Assembly: GCF_014637085.1 (NCBI RefSeq)
Contig: NZ_BMEU01000001.1
Coordinates: 186,001-250,000, forward strand
DNA length: 64,000 nt
Reading direction: 5' to 3'
Origin: Comamonas phosphati
Lineage (GTDB): Bacteria > Pseudomonadota > Gammaproteobacteria > Burkholderiales > Burkholderiaceae_C
This document shows positions 1-9,019 of this stretch, piece after piece (within the stretch, counting starts at the first letter, position 1; each line of letters starts with the position of its first letter). Below the pieces are notes generated by a model that was not told the origin of the DNA, made no database searches, and was given only the letters and a program-made list of their open reading frames with translations. The position numbers and the translations under genes are program-made.

Positions 1-1464
1 AATGATGACGGGAACATCCATGTCGATGGCGCCTTCCTGGGACTGGATGTCCGCCGGCATGTCGAGCTGGACCTTGTCCAGATCCACGGCCACTTCCTTG
101 TCGAGGAACACGGTCACGGTCTGCGGGAAGAAGATCACGATGGCCACCAGGATCACCTGCATCGCCACCCAGGGGATGGAGCCCATGTAGATGTCGGTGG
201 ACTTCACGGGGCGGTCGATGCGCTTTTCCTTGAACAGCGTGTCCGAGATGCCGCGCAGGTAGAACAGCGCGAAGCCGAACGGCGGGTGCATGAACGAGGT
301 CTGCATGTTCACGCACAGCAGCACGCCGAACCAGACCAGATCGATGCCCAGCTTGTGGGCCACCGGGCCCAGCAGCGGCAGGATGATGAAGGCGATCTCG
401 AAGAAGTCGAGGAAGAAGGCCAGGAAGAAGATGAAGACGTTCACCACGATCAGGAAGCCGATCTGGCCGCCGGGCAGATCGCTGAGCATGTGCTCGATCC
501 AGACGGCGCCGTCCACGCCCTGGAACACCAGCGAGAACACGCGCGAGCCGATCAGGATGAAGACCACCATGGCCGTGAGGCGCATCGTGCCGTCCATGGC
601 TTCCTTGAGCAGGGCCCAGCTCAGGCGCTTGTGGATGGCCGCCAGGATCAGCGAGCCCACGGCGCCCATGGCGCCGGCCTCGGTCGGCGTGGCGATCGCG
701 TGGTCCATGAAGGGCAGGCCGCCCATGGAGCCCAGCACCGCGAAGATCAGGATGGCCGAGGGAATGATGCCGCGCAGGCACTTGCCCCACAGCGCCCAGC
801 CGTTGAGCGTGCGCGCCGTCCTGGGCAGGCCGGGCACGTATTCGGGGCGGACGCGGCCCAGGATGAAGGTGTAGATGGCGAAGATCAGCACCTGCAGGAT
901 GGCCGGGCCCCAGGCGCCCTTGTACATGTCGCCGACCGAGCGGCCGAGCTGGTCGGCCATGACGATCAGCACCAGCGAGGGCGGCACCAGCTGCGTGATC
1001 GTGCCCGAGGCCGCGAGCACGCCCGTCGAGTAGCGCATGTTGTAGCCGTAGCGCATCATCACGGGCAGCGAGATCATGGCCATGGCGATCACCTGGCCGG
1101 CCACGGTGCCCGTGATGGCGCCGAGGATGAAGCCCACGATGATGACCGAGTAGCCCAGGCCGCCGCGGATGGGGCCGAAGAGCTGGCCCATGGAGTCGAG
1201 CATGTCCTCGGCGAGGCCGCATTTTTCGAGCACCGCGCCCATCAGCGTGAAGAACGGGATGGCCAGCAGCAGGTCGTTGGAGAGGATGCCGAACATGTTG
1301 ATCGGCAGGGTGGACATGAAGTTGGCTGGGAACCAGCCCATTTCAATGGCGAAGAAGCCGCTGAACAGGCCCAGCGCCGCGAGTGAAAACGCGACGGGAA
1401 AACCTATCAGCATGATGACGATCAGCCCCGTGAACATGATCGGGGCGAAATTTTCCATGTGCAT
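1..1464 (-). CDS. dctM: TRAP transporter large permease, DctM-type (3' end outside window)
   Basis: Inner-membrane permease of a tripartite ATP-independent periplasmic transporter, which moves organic acids using an ion gradient. 488 codons are visible and the frame is still open at the window edge, so the C-terminus is missing. The protein is a chain of hydrophobic helices with typical DctM segments: a long loop with LLLAIPFFTLMG near residue 70, the GxxxGTVAGQV region near 125 and PPSLVLIVMADQLG near 165. It is already longer than the usual ~430 residues; the tail after about 460 is polar and acidic, as in the long DctM subgroup. I chose ATG 1464 (AGGA about 10 bases upstream) over ATG 1458. 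It follows dctQ by 42 bases, one operon. No DctP binding protein is visible in the window, so the substrate is unknown. Confidence 0.93.
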   Translation of the reverse strand, partial: MHMENFAPIMFTGLIVIMLIGFPVAFSLAALGLFSGFFAIEMGWFPANFMSTLPINMFGILSNDLLLAIPFFTLMGAVLEKCGLAEDMLDSMGQLFGPIRGGLGYSVIIVGFILGAITGTVAGQVIAMAMISLPVMMRYGYNMRYSTGVLAASGTITQLVPPSLVLIVMADQLGRSVGDMYKGAWGPAILQVLIFAIYTFILGRVRPEYVPGLPRTARTLNGWALWGKCLRGIIPSAILIFAVLGSMGGLPFMDHAIATPTEAGAMGAVGSLILAAIHKRLSWALLKEAMDGTMRLTAMVVFILIGSRVFSLVFQGVDGAVWIEHMLSDLPGGQIGFLIVVNVFIFFLAFFLDFFEIAFIILPLLGPVAHKLGIDLVWFGVLLCVNMQTSFMHPPFGFALFYLRGISDTLFKEKRIDRPVKSTDIYMGSIPWVAMQVILVAIVIFFPQTVTVFLDKEVAVDLDKVQLDMPADIQSQEGAIDMDVPVII

Positions 1465-1506
1465 TCTGGTGTTGTCCTGGAGAAGTCGATGGAGAGAGCG
1501 CTGCGT

Positions 1507-2046
1507 TTACTGCACCGGCTTCTCGTAATGGGTGCTCATCTCGTAGCGGCCCGACAGATAGGCCACGCGTTTGATGATCTCGGCCACGCCCTGCAGGAAC
1601 ATGGCGCCGAAGCCCAGGGGCAGCAGCAGTCCTGCGGGCCAGCGGATCAGGCCGCCGATATTGCCCGACATCTCCTTGGTGACGAACATGTTCCAGAAAA
1701 AGGGCGCGGTCAGCCAGGTCAGCAGCCCCATCACGGGCAGCAGGAAGAAGATGAGGCCGAACAGGTCCACGAACACCGGGCCCTTGCCGCGCAGCTTGCC
1801 GTAGATGATGTCCACGCGCACATGCTCGTTGAGCTTGAGCACCAGCGGTGCACCCAGCATCACGGTGGTGCCGAACAGGTACCACTGAATCTCCAGCCAG
1901 GCGTTGGAGCTCATGTCCAGGCCGTAGCGCACCACGGCATTGCCCGCGGAAATCACGGCGGCGGCGAACACGGCCCAGCCGGCGATCTTGCTGAGCTTGG
2001 TGGAAACCCAGTCCATGCCGGCGGCGAATTTGAGAAGTCCTGACAC
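1507..2046 (-). CDS. dctQ: TRAP transporter small permease, DctQ-type
   Basis: Small membrane subunit of the TRAP transporter, pairing with the DctM subunit just downstream. 179 residues, the usual size. Four hydrophobic segments (about 20-40, 55-75, 90-115, 130-155) and the family pattern NAWLEIQWYLFG near residue 50, followed by LNEHVRVDI near 75. The start is a GTG at 2046, supported by AAGGAGAG eight bases upstream; there is no better ATG. It is the first gene of the dctQM unit, transcribed leftward. The role follows from the family; the transported compound cannot be told from these two genes. Confidence 0.93.
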   Translation of the reverse strand: MSGLLKFAAGMDWVSTKLSKIAGWAVFAAAVISAGNAVVRYGLDMSSNAWLEIQWYLFGTTVMLGAPLVLKLNEHVRVDIIYGKLRGKGPVFVDLFGLIFFLLPVMGLLTWLTAPFFWNMFVTKEMSGNIGGLIRWPAGLLLPLGFGAMFLQGVAEIIKRVAYLSGRYEMSTHYEKPVQ

Positions 2047-2327
2047 GGTGTCTCTCCTTGTGGAAACAAAAAAATGGCCCCGGGGGCCGATGGGCTACCG
2101 GGCGGAGAACGTGCCGGACGTCGTCTTGGCGGGGCGTGCGCTGAAAGCCTGCATGGTGTCTCCAGAAGATAGGCTGTGGGGTCCGTCGCGCCGCGTGGCC
2201 TGTAGGCCGGGGCGCTGCGCTGGTGTGGATGCGAGGACCGGAAGCCAAGGATTTTACGAAGGCCGGCCGGCTGCGGAGAGCATGTTCGCCCTAAAAGAAG
2301 TCCGTAGGAACCCCAGGTGCCTATCTT

Positions 2328-2409
2328 TCAGGACGGCGCCATCGGCCGGCGCGCGCCGAGCTTGCGGTACAGCGTGGTTTCATGATGGCCCGCGATGGTC
2401 GGTGCGTCG
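2328..2409 (-). pseudogene. Possible C-terminal remnant of a helix-turn-helix regulator
   Basis: The leftward frame ending at TGA 2328-2330 reads ...HHETTLYRKLGARRP.... This looks like the recognition helix of a Fis-type (HTH_8) or LuxR-type DNA-binding domain, for which TLYRKL is characteristic. No start codon or upstream domain is in frame, and the glpQ terminator hairpin lies directly before it. It may be the tail of a deleted regulator of the TRAP genes, or chance. The rest of the 434-base gap 2047-2480 shows nothing coding; it should hold the dctQ promoter. Confidence 0.3.
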
Positions 2410-2420
2410 CCTGAAAGCAA

Positions 2421-2452
2421 CGCCGCCCTGCGGCTTGCGCTGCAGGGCGGCG
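2421..2452 (-). terminator. Rho-independent terminator after the glycerophosphodiesterase gene
   Basis: A perfect 11-base-pair inverted repeat (CGCCGCCCTGC / GCAGGGCGGCG, loop of 10) lies 28 bases beyond the stop of the leftward gene at 2481. On the minus strand it is followed by TTGCTTTC, a modest T-rich tail. Confidence 0.65.
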
Positions 2453-2480
2453 TTGGCGAACGGGCTATGGCAGCCGGATA

Positions 2481-3839
2481 TCAGCGGCCGGTTTCTTTCA
2501 GGTACTGCTGGCGGGCGGTGACGCCGGTGCCCGTGAAGTCGGTGAAGACGCCGTCGACGCCGGCTCGGAAGTAGGGCAGGTACTCGGCCACCGGGTCGCC
2601 ATTGAACAGGCCTGCCAGGTACTTCTTCTCGTTGCGGAAGGTGTACACGTGGACGAACAGCCCCGCCTTGTGCGAGTCGGCCACCAGGTTGGTCGGCACG
2701 GCGCTGCTCACGTCGGCCAACTTGCCCGTGGGGCCGGACAGGCGCATGGCCTGCGGCTTCCAGGGGCCGATGCCGTCGGCATACTGCTTGATCTGGGCCA
2801 GGCCTGCGGGGGTGATCATGTCGCCGAAGGTGGCCGGGTTGCCTGCCACGGTGTAGCTGTAGGGGCGGCCATCGACGAAGGTGTATACGTCGCTGCTGTC
2901 GCCGATGTAAATCATGTTGCCGGTCTTGTAGTCGACATCGTTGCCGTCGATCAGCTGCACCGCCTTGGTCTTCAGGCCGGCGCTGCGCAGGTACTGCAGG
3001 CTGTCCGGATCGAAGCTCTGGGCAAACACGGCGGAGTCCTTGGTGTTCAGCCCGTTGTCGTTGAGAACCTTCAGGTAGGCGTCCTCAAACGGGTGGGAGG
3101 CGCCGGGGGCGCCGCAGCCATTGGCCTTGGCCTGAGCGTTGTTCCACAGCGGGTTTTTCGTTTCCGGGTAGACGCCGATGGTGCGGCCCGTGGTCTTGGA
3201 CTTGGCCTTGGCGATGTCGATCACTTCCTGGAACGTCAGGATGGGCAGCAGGCCGTTGTAGGTGGTGGGGCGCTCGTTGCGGGCATCGTAGGTCGTGCCG
3301 TTGATGCCGTACTGGCGCAGCTCGGCCAGGGTGAAATCGGTGATGGACCAGTCGCCCGTGTGGTCTTCGCCGTCGACGACCAGTGGCTTCAGGACCGACT
3401 TCGGATCGGCGGGGTTGGTCAGGTCGCTCAGGTAGGCGGCCGGGCCGCCGTACTTGGCGGCGTCGTACTTCACGGGCACCAGCACGCCGGGCACGGTGCG
3501 CTTGCGGGCCATGACCTCGGGGTACTTGGCCGCCACATCGGCGATGTTGGTGTTGTCGCTGAGCCAGGGGTTGTGGCGGGCCACCGGGATGCAGTCCTTG
3601 GTCAGGTGCACATCCAGTTCCAGCCAGTCGCCGCCCGCGTCGACTGCCGCTTCGTAGGCTAGCCGGGTTTCCTCGGGATAGAGACCGGGTAGCCCGCGGT
3701 GGGAAATGACCAGGGGGGGGGTGCCGTCCAGGGTGGGGAGCAGCGCTTCGTCACTCCCACCGCAGCCGGCGAGCAGTGCGGAGACCGCGAACATAACCGA
3801 TGCAAGCCGCTTGGAGGGCTGCATAAGGATCCGAAACAT
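2481..3839 (-). CDS. glpQ: Glycerophosphodiester phosphodiesterase, lipoprotein
   Basis: Hydrolyses glycerophosphodiesters to glycerol-3-phosphate and an alcohol. 452 residues. The N-terminus is a lipoprotein signal ending in LLAGC (Cys about residue 26), so the protein is probably lipid-anchored and faces the periplasm. The catalytic His-Arg-Gly is seen in VISHRGLPG (about 45-53), the metal-binding acidic residues in PEETRLAYEAA and WLELDVHLTKD (about 55-82), and the second catalytic His in VARHNPW (about 88). Long insertions make it larger than E. coli GlpQ (about 358), a common form in proteobacteria. ATG 3839 is preceded by AGGAGAAGC; ATG 3821 is a weaker alternative. A 20-base dyad lies 42 bases upstream. 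It stands alone, not beside glpT. Confidence 0.9.
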   Translation of the reverse strand: MFRILMQPSKRLASVMFAVSALLAGCGGSDEALLPTLDGTPPLVISHRGLPGLYPEETRLAYEAAVDAGGDWLELDVHLTKDCIPVARHNPWLSDNTNIADVAAKYPEVMARKRTVPGVLVPVKYDAAKYGGPAAYLSDLTNPADPKSVLKPLVVDGEDHTGDWSITDFTLAELRQYGINGTTYDARNERPTTYNGLLPILTFQEVIDIAKAKSKTTGRTIGVYPETKNPLWNNAQAKANGCGAPGASHPFEDAYLKVLNDNGLNTKDSAVFAQSFDPDSLQYLRSAGLKTKAVQLIDGNDVDYKTGNMIYIGDSSDVYTFVDGRPYSYTVAGNPATFGDMITPAGLAQIKQYADGIGPWKPQAMRLSGPTGKLADVSSAVPTNLVADSHKAGLFVHVYTFRNEKKYLAGLFNGDPVAEYLPYFRAGVDGVFTDFTGTGVTARQQYLKETGR

Positions 3840-3880
3840 GAAGCTTCTCCTAGTTGAGTTCGCGCAGCTTAGGCGAGGTT

Positions 3881-3900
3881 TGTGTCAAATTTTTGACACA
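3881..3900. promoter_or_regulatory. Near-perfect 20-base dyad, candidate operator upstream of glpQ
   Basis: TGTGTCAAATTTTTGACACA is an inverted repeat with nine of ten positions paired. It lies 42 bases upstream of the glpQ start, where a regulator could cover the promoter. It is AT-rich against a very GC-rich background. It does not resemble the direct-repeat Pho box. The regulator is unknown. Confidence 0.5.
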
Positions 3901-4205
3901 TCACTGACCCTGGAAACCCGGCCGCGCGGGCCTGGAAATCAGTGAAGGATGGTGTGCCATCGTCGAGCAAAGTGTTGCGCGCCAGGGCGATTTGGCGGCT
4001 GCGGTGGCTAGTTGGCGGTGCGGCGGACATGGCGAGTTTCAATGGACGCATGGTGCACCGACAGTGCGTTCCAGCATGCTCCATTTCGAGATCTCCCGGG
4101 CCAGATGGGCGGGTTCTAGGGTTCACCCCCTAGGAGGGTGGCGCAGGCGCGGGCACAAGATGGAGAGTGCCAATCCAGCCATCACCCTTCCAAGGAGACA
4201 GCGAG

Positions 4206-4685
<480 letters not shown>

Positions 4686-4719
4686 TCCGCAGCCAAGCCA
4701 GGACACAAGGAGACACACC

Positions 4720-7107
4720 ATGGGTGCATCCGATTTTTCCAAGCTCCCGCACATCGGCGAAGCCGTGCTGCGCAAGGAGGACGAGCGCTTTCTCACCGGC
4801 GCCGGCCAGTACACCGACGACATCACGCTGGGCGCGCAGGCCTATGCGGTCTTCGTGCGCTCGCCCCATGCCCATGCCGGGTTGCGCGGCGTCGACACCG
4901 CCGCAGCCAAGGCCGCTCCGGGCGTGATCGGCGTGCTCACGGGCGCCGACGTGGCCGCCGACAAGATCAACGGCCTGCCCTGCGGCTGGCTGATCACCAG
5001 CACCAACGGCGAGCCCATGAAGGAGCCGCCGCACCCCATCCTGGCTCTCGATACCGTGCGCTATGTGGGCGATCACGTAGCCATGGTCGTGGCCGAGACG
5101 CTGCAGCAGGCGCGCGACGCGGCCGAACTGGTCGAGGTCGATTACGACGTGCGGCCCTCGGTCGTGAACGTGGCCGATGCCGCCGCGGGCAGGATTGCCG
5201 GCGCCGCGGTGCATGACATCGCCCCCGACAACCATTGCTACAAATGGGCCATAGGCGACAAGGCCGGCGTGGACGCGGTGTTCGCGGGCGCGGCCCATGT
5301 CACGCGGCTGGACCTGGTCAACAACCGGCTGATCCCCAACGCCATGGAGCCGCGCGTGGCCATAGGCAGCTACAGCCGCGCCAGCGACGAATACACGCTG
5401 TACGTGGCCAACCAGAACCCGCACGTGGAGCGCCTGCTGATGACGGCCTTCGTGCTGGGCCTGCCCGAAAGCCGGGTGCGCGTGATCGCGCCCGACGTGG
5501 GCGGAGGCTTTGGCTCCAAGATCTTCCTCTACGCCGAGGATGTCTGCCTGACCTGGGCGGCGCGCAAGCTCAACCGCAACATCAAGTGGACGGCCGACCG
5601 CAGCGAATCCTTCCTCTCCGATGCCCACGGCCGCGACCATGTGAGCCATGCCGAGATGGCCATGGATGCCAACGGCAAGTTCCTGGCCATGCGCGTGCAC
5701 ACGGACGCCAATCTCGGCGCCTACCTGTCCACTTTCGCCAGCGCCGTGCCCACCATCCTCTATGCCACGCTGCTGGCCGGGCAGTACGCCACGCCGCAGA
5801 TCCATGTGGAGGTCGATGCCTGGTTCACGCACACGGCTCCGGTGGACGCCTACCGCGGCGCGGGCCGGCCCGAGGCCACCTATCTGCTGGAGCGCCTGGT
5901 CAGCCGCTGTGCCTGGGAGATGAATCTGTCGCAGGCCGAGATCCGGCGGCGCAACTTCGTCACCAGCTTCCCCTACCAGACGCCGGTGGCCCTGCAGTAC
6001 GACGTGGGCGACTACCATGCCTGCATGGACCAGGCCGAGCAGCTGGCCGAAGTGGCGGGCTTTGCCGCGCGCCGGGCCGAGAGCGAAGCCAAGGGCCTCA
6101 AGCGCGGCATGGGCTACAGCAGCTACATCGAGGCCTGCGGCCTGGCGCCCAGCAATATCGCGGGCGCTTTGGGCGCGCGCGCGGGCCTGTTCGAATGCGG
6201 CGAGGTGCGCGTGCACCCCACGGGCAGCGTGACGGTGTTCACGGGCTCGCACAGCCACGGCCAGGGCCACGAGACCACCTTCGCCCAGGTCGTGGCCGCA
6301 CGGCTGGGCATTGCCGTGGAGAACGTGGACGTGGTGCACGGCGACACGGGCCGCGTGCCCTTCGGCATGGGCACCTACGGCTCGCGTTCCATCAGCGTGG
6401 GCGGCTCGGCCATCATGAAGGCGCTGGACAAGATCGAGGCCAAGGCCAAGAAGATCGCGGCCCACCTGCTGGAGGCCAGCGACGCCGACATCGATTTCGC
6501 CAACGGCGAGTTCACCGTGCGCGGCACGGACAAGAAGATCCCGTTCGCCCAGATCGCGCTCACGGCCTATGTGCCCCACAACTACCCGCTGGACAAGCTG
6601 GAGCCCGGCCTCAACGAAACCGCTTTCTACGATCCGACCAATTTCACCTTCCCCGCGGGCACCTATATCTGCGAAGTGGAGGTGGACCCGGCCACGGGCA
6701 CGGTGCGCGTGGACCGCTTCAGCGCCGTGGACGACTTCGGCACCATCATCAACCCCATGATCGTCGAAGGCCAGGTGCACGGCGGCCTGGCCCAGGGCAT
6801 AGGCCAGGCGCTGCTGGAGAACTGCGTCTACGACCGCGAATCGGGCCAGCTGCTCACGGGCAGCCTCATGGACTATGCCTTGCCGCGCGCCGACGACCTG
6901 CCGGACTTCAAGCTGGGCACGGTGTGCACGCCTTGCACGCACAATCCGCTGGGCACCAAGGGCTGCGGCGAGGCGGGCGCCATAGGCTCGCCGCCGGCCG
7001 TCATCAACGCCGTGCTCGATGCCCTGCATCCGCTGGGCGTCAAGGACCTGGACATGCCGGCCAGCCCGCACCGGGTATGGGAAGCCATTGACGCCGCGCG
7101 CGGCTGA
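4720..7107 (+). CDS. coxL: Molybdenum hydroxylase large subunit, form II CO-dehydrogenase-like
   Basis: Catalytic subunit carrying the molybdopterin cytosine dinucleotide cofactor; cytoplasmic. 795 residues, normal length. Visible motifs are VGGGFGSK (about 260), AYRGAGR (about 377) and a Gly/Glu-rich [13 protein letters not shown] near the C-terminus, where the conserved Glu is the base in this family. True aerobic CO dehydrogenase (form I) has AYXCSFR at the active-site loop. This protein has AYRGAGR, the form II signature, so oxidation of CO is doubtful and an aldehyde, purine or other heterocycle is possible. ATG 4720 has an AAGGAGAC site. The order S-L-M also matches the form II layout. 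Confidence 0.93.
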   Translation: MGASDFSKLPHIGEAVLRKEDERFLTGAGQYTDDITLGAQAYAVFVRSPHAHAGLRGVDTAAAKAAPGVIGVLTGADVAADKINGLPCGWLITSTNGEPMKEPPHPILALDTVRYVGDHVAMVVAETLQQARDAAELVEVDYDVRPSVVNVADAAAGRIAGAAVHDIAPDNHCYKWAIGDKAGVDAVFAGAAHVTRLDLVNNRLIPNAMEPRVAIGSYSRASDEYTLYVANQNPHVERLLMTAFVLGLPESRVRVIAPDVGGGFGSKIFLYAEDVCLTWAARKLNRNIKWTADRSESFLSDAHGRDHVSHAEMAMDANGKFLAMRVHTDANLGAYLSTFASAVPTILYATLLAGQYATPQIHVEVDAWFTHTAPVDAYRGAGRPEATYLLERLVSRCAWEMNLSQAEIRRRNFVTSFPYQTPVALQYDVGDYHACMDQAEQLAEVAGFAARRAESEAKGLKRGMGYSSYIEACGLAPSNIAGALGARAGLFECGEVRVHPTGSVTVFTGSHSHGQGHETTFAQVVAARLGIAVENVDVVHGDTGRVPFGMGTYGSRSISVGGSAIMKALDKIEAKAKKIAAHLLEASDADIDFANGEFTVRGTDKKIPFAQIALTAYVPHNYPLDKLEPGLNETAFYDPTNFTFPAGTYICEVEVDPATGTVRVDRFSAVDDFGTIINPMIVEGQVHGGLAQGIGQALLENCVYDRESGQLLTGSLMDYALPRADDLPDFKLGTVCTPCTHNPLGTKGCGEAGAIGSPPAVINAVLDALHPLGVKDLDMPASPHRVWEAIDAARG

Positions 7108-7127
7108 CAAGAAAGGGAGACATCGCC

Positions 7128-7922
7128 ATGTATGCCTTTAGCTATACCCATCCCGCATCGGTGGCCGAAGCCCTGGCCGGCCAGGGCCAGTTCCTGGCCG
7201 GCGGGCAGAGCCTGCTGCCCTCGATGAAGCTGCGCCTGGCCCAGCCCGGCAGCATCGTCGATCTCAACGGCCTTGCCGACCTGGCCGGCATACGTGTGGC
7301 GGGCGGCCAGGTCGAGATCGGCGCCATGACGCGCCATGCCGACGTGGCGGCCAGCCGCGAAGTGCAGGCCGCGATTCCCGCGCTGGCGCAGCTGGCCGGC
7401 GGCATCGGCGACCGCCAGGTGCGCGCGCGCGGCACGCTGGGCGGCTCGCTGGCCAACAACGACCCGGCCGCCTGCTACCCCAGCGCCGTGCTGGGCCTGG
7501 GCGCCACGGTGGTCACCGACCGGCGCGAGATCGCGGCCGACGACTTCTTCCAGGGCATGTACACCACGGCGCTGGAAGGCGGCGAGCTGATCAAGTCCGT
7601 GCGCTTTCCCGTGCCGCAGGCGGCCGTCTACCTCAAGTTCAAACAGCCGGCCTCGCGCTTTGCGCTGGTGGGCGTGTTCCTGGCCCGCACGGCCCGGGGC
7701 GTGCGCGTGGCGATCACGGGCGCCGGCCTGTCGGTGTTCCGGCATGCCGGGCTGGAGGAGGCGCTCAACCGCAGCTTCACGCCCGAGTCGGCTGCCGGCG
7801 TGAAGATAGACGACAGCGAGCTCAACAGCGACCTGCATGCCAGCGCGCGCTACCGGGCCCAGCTCATCAGCGTTTACACGCAGAGGGCCGTGGCTCAGAT
7901 ATTGAGCGCGAAAACAGCCTGA
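7128..7922 (+). CDS. coxM: CO dehydrogenase-like medium subunit, FAD-binding
   Basis: FAD subunit passing electrons from the iron-sulfur clusters to the acceptor. 264 residues, slightly short of the usual 280-290. It shows both FAD-binding signatures: AGGQSLLPSMK near residue 25 and TLGGSLANNDPA near 105, each of the GG-S-L type. The start ATG 7128 has GAAAGGGAG upstream and lies 20 bases after coxL. It completes the (SLM)2 enzyme. Confidence 0.94.
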   Translation: MYAFSYTHPASVAEALAGQGQFLAGGQSLLPSMKLRLAQPGSIVDLNGLADLAGIRVAGGQVEIGAMTRHADVAASREVQAAIPALAQLAGGIGDRQVRARGTLGGSLANNDPAACYPSAVLGLGATVVTDRREIAADDFFQGMYTTALEGGELIKSVRFPVPQAAVYLKFKQPASRFALVGVFLARTARGVRVAITGAGLSVFRHAGLEEALNRSFTPESAAGVKIDDSELNSDLHASARYRAQLISVYTQRAVAQILSAKTA

Positions 7923-7932
7923 AACAGAGGCG

Positions 7933-7960
7933 AAGAGCGCGCCAGCAGCTATGAAAAGCA
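7933..7960 (+). repeat. Short dispersed repeat, AGCAGCTAT type (copy 1)
   Basis: The stretch AAGAGCGC-GCCAGCAGCTATGAAAAG shares the pattern AAGCGC..GCAGCTATNAAA with sites at 22317 and 44443. Here it spans the coxD start codon. See findings. Confidence 0.45.
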
Positions 7961-8871
7961 AAGAAAGCCCCGTGGCATCCATCGATGCGCTGATCGCCTC
8001 CCTGCGCGAGCAGGGCTATTTCGCGGATCGGCGCCTGGCCACGGCGGTGTTCCTGGCGCTGCGCCTGCAGCGGCCGCTGCTGCTGGAGGGCGAGCCCGGC
8101 GTGGGCAAGACGACGCTGGCCCAGGCGCTGTCCGCCGTGCTGTCGCGCCAGCTGATACGGCTGCAGTGTTATGACGGCATGGAGCAGCGCGAGGCCCTGT
8201 ACGAGTGGAACTACACGGCCCAGCTGCTGCACTTGCGTGCCACGGAAGCCGGCCACGTGGAGGCCGGCGCCGACGCAAGAGAGCGCGAGCTATACCAGCC
8301 GCGCTATCTGATACGCCGCCCGCTGCTGCAGGCCTTGCAGGCGCCCGAGCCCGGCGCCGTGCTGCTGATCGACGAGGTGGACCGGGCCGACGAGCCTTTC
8401 GAGGCCTTTCTGCTCGAATACCTGGGCGAGTACCAGGTCAGCATTCCCGAGCTGGGCGTGGTGGCGGCCCGGGTGCCGCCCGTGACCATTCTGACCAGCA
8501 ACCGCACGCGCGACCTGCACGATGCCGTCAAGCGCCGCTGCCTCTACCACTGGCTCGACTACCCCGAGCGCGAGCGTGAGCTGGCCATCGTCCAGGCCAA
8601 GGTGCCCGAGGCCGCCGCTGCGCTCACCGCCCAGGTGGCCGACTTCGTGGGCCGGCTGCGCAGCCGGCCGTTCGCCGATGCCTTCGGCCGTGCGCCGGGC
8701 ATTGCCGAGAGCGTGGAATGGGCCAAGGCGCTGGTGGCGCTGGACACCCTGGTGCTGGACCCCGAGCTGGTGCATGAGACGGCGGGCATTCTGTTCAAGC
8801 AGCGCGAGGACATTGCGGCGCTCACGCCCGAGCGGCTGGAGCAGCTTCTCCAGCCAGAGCCGGATGTCTGA
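7951..8871 (+). CDS. coxD: MoxR-type AAA+ ATPase, CoxD
   Basis: AAA+ chaperone thought to help build the sulfurated Mo-Cu or Mo active site of the hydroxylase. 306 residues. Walker A is EGEPGVGKTT (about residues 47-56), Walker B LLIDEVDRADEP (about 136-147), sensor TSNRTRDLHDAVKRRC near 185. It lies 28 bases after coxM and works with the VWA protein CoxE, as MoxR ATPases usually do. The ATG at 7951 has no clear ribosome site because a dispersed repeat covers it; an in-frame GTG at 7972 is possible. Confidence 0.92.
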   Translation: MKSKESPVASIDALIASLREQGYFADRRLATAVFLALRLQRPLLLEGEPGVGKTTLAQALSAVLSRQLIRLQCYDGMEQREALYEWNYTAQLLHLRATEAGHVEAGADARERELYQPRYLIRRPLLQALQAPEPGAVLLIDEVDRADEPFEAFLLEYLGEYQVSIPELGVVAARVPPVTILTSNRTRDLHDAVKRRCLYHWLDYPERERELAIVQAKVPEAAAALTAQVADFVGRLRSRPFADAFGRAPGIAESVEWAKALVALDTLVLDPELVHETAGILFKQREDIAALTPERLEQLLQPEPDV

Positions 8872-8878
8872 AGTGAAA

Positions 8879-8975
8879 CACCCCCTGAGTCGCTTCGCGC
8901 CTTCCCCCTCAAGGGGGACGACGGCCTTTGCTGCGGGGCGGCCCTTGCTGGCCGTCCCGCGCTTGGGTCTTGCCC
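8879..8975 (+). repeat. Dispersed repeat family A, copy 1
   Basis: Begins CCCCCTGAGTCGCTTCGCGC, contains the core hairpin CCCCCtcAAGGGGG and ends in a GCGGGGCGGCCCTTGCTGGCC-like arm. Five related copies are in the window (10241, 20223, 26883, 27122 inverted, 51236). This copy fills most of the coxD-coxE gap. Confidence 0.85.
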
Positions 8976-9019
8976 GTTTCGTGGGCCGTGGGTAGGTCAT
9001 AGTGCCCGGAAATTCCGAT

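Noticed and set aside
2047-2327. ORF 1940-2521 on the plus strand
   Set aside because: Runs through the dctQ start region and the terminator hairpin; no domain and no ribosome site.
3869-4133. ORFs in the gap upstream of coxS
   Set aside because: Both strands give short frames without ribosome sites or family resemblance; the region is better explained as divergent promoters.
4720-7107. True (form I) CO dehydrogenase
   Set aside because: The active-site loop is AYRGAGR, not the form I sequence with the copper-binding Cys, and the gene order is S-L-M.
8879-8975. Family A repeats as part of a CRISPR array
   Set aside because: Copies are kilobases apart, without regular spacers, and no cas genes are present.
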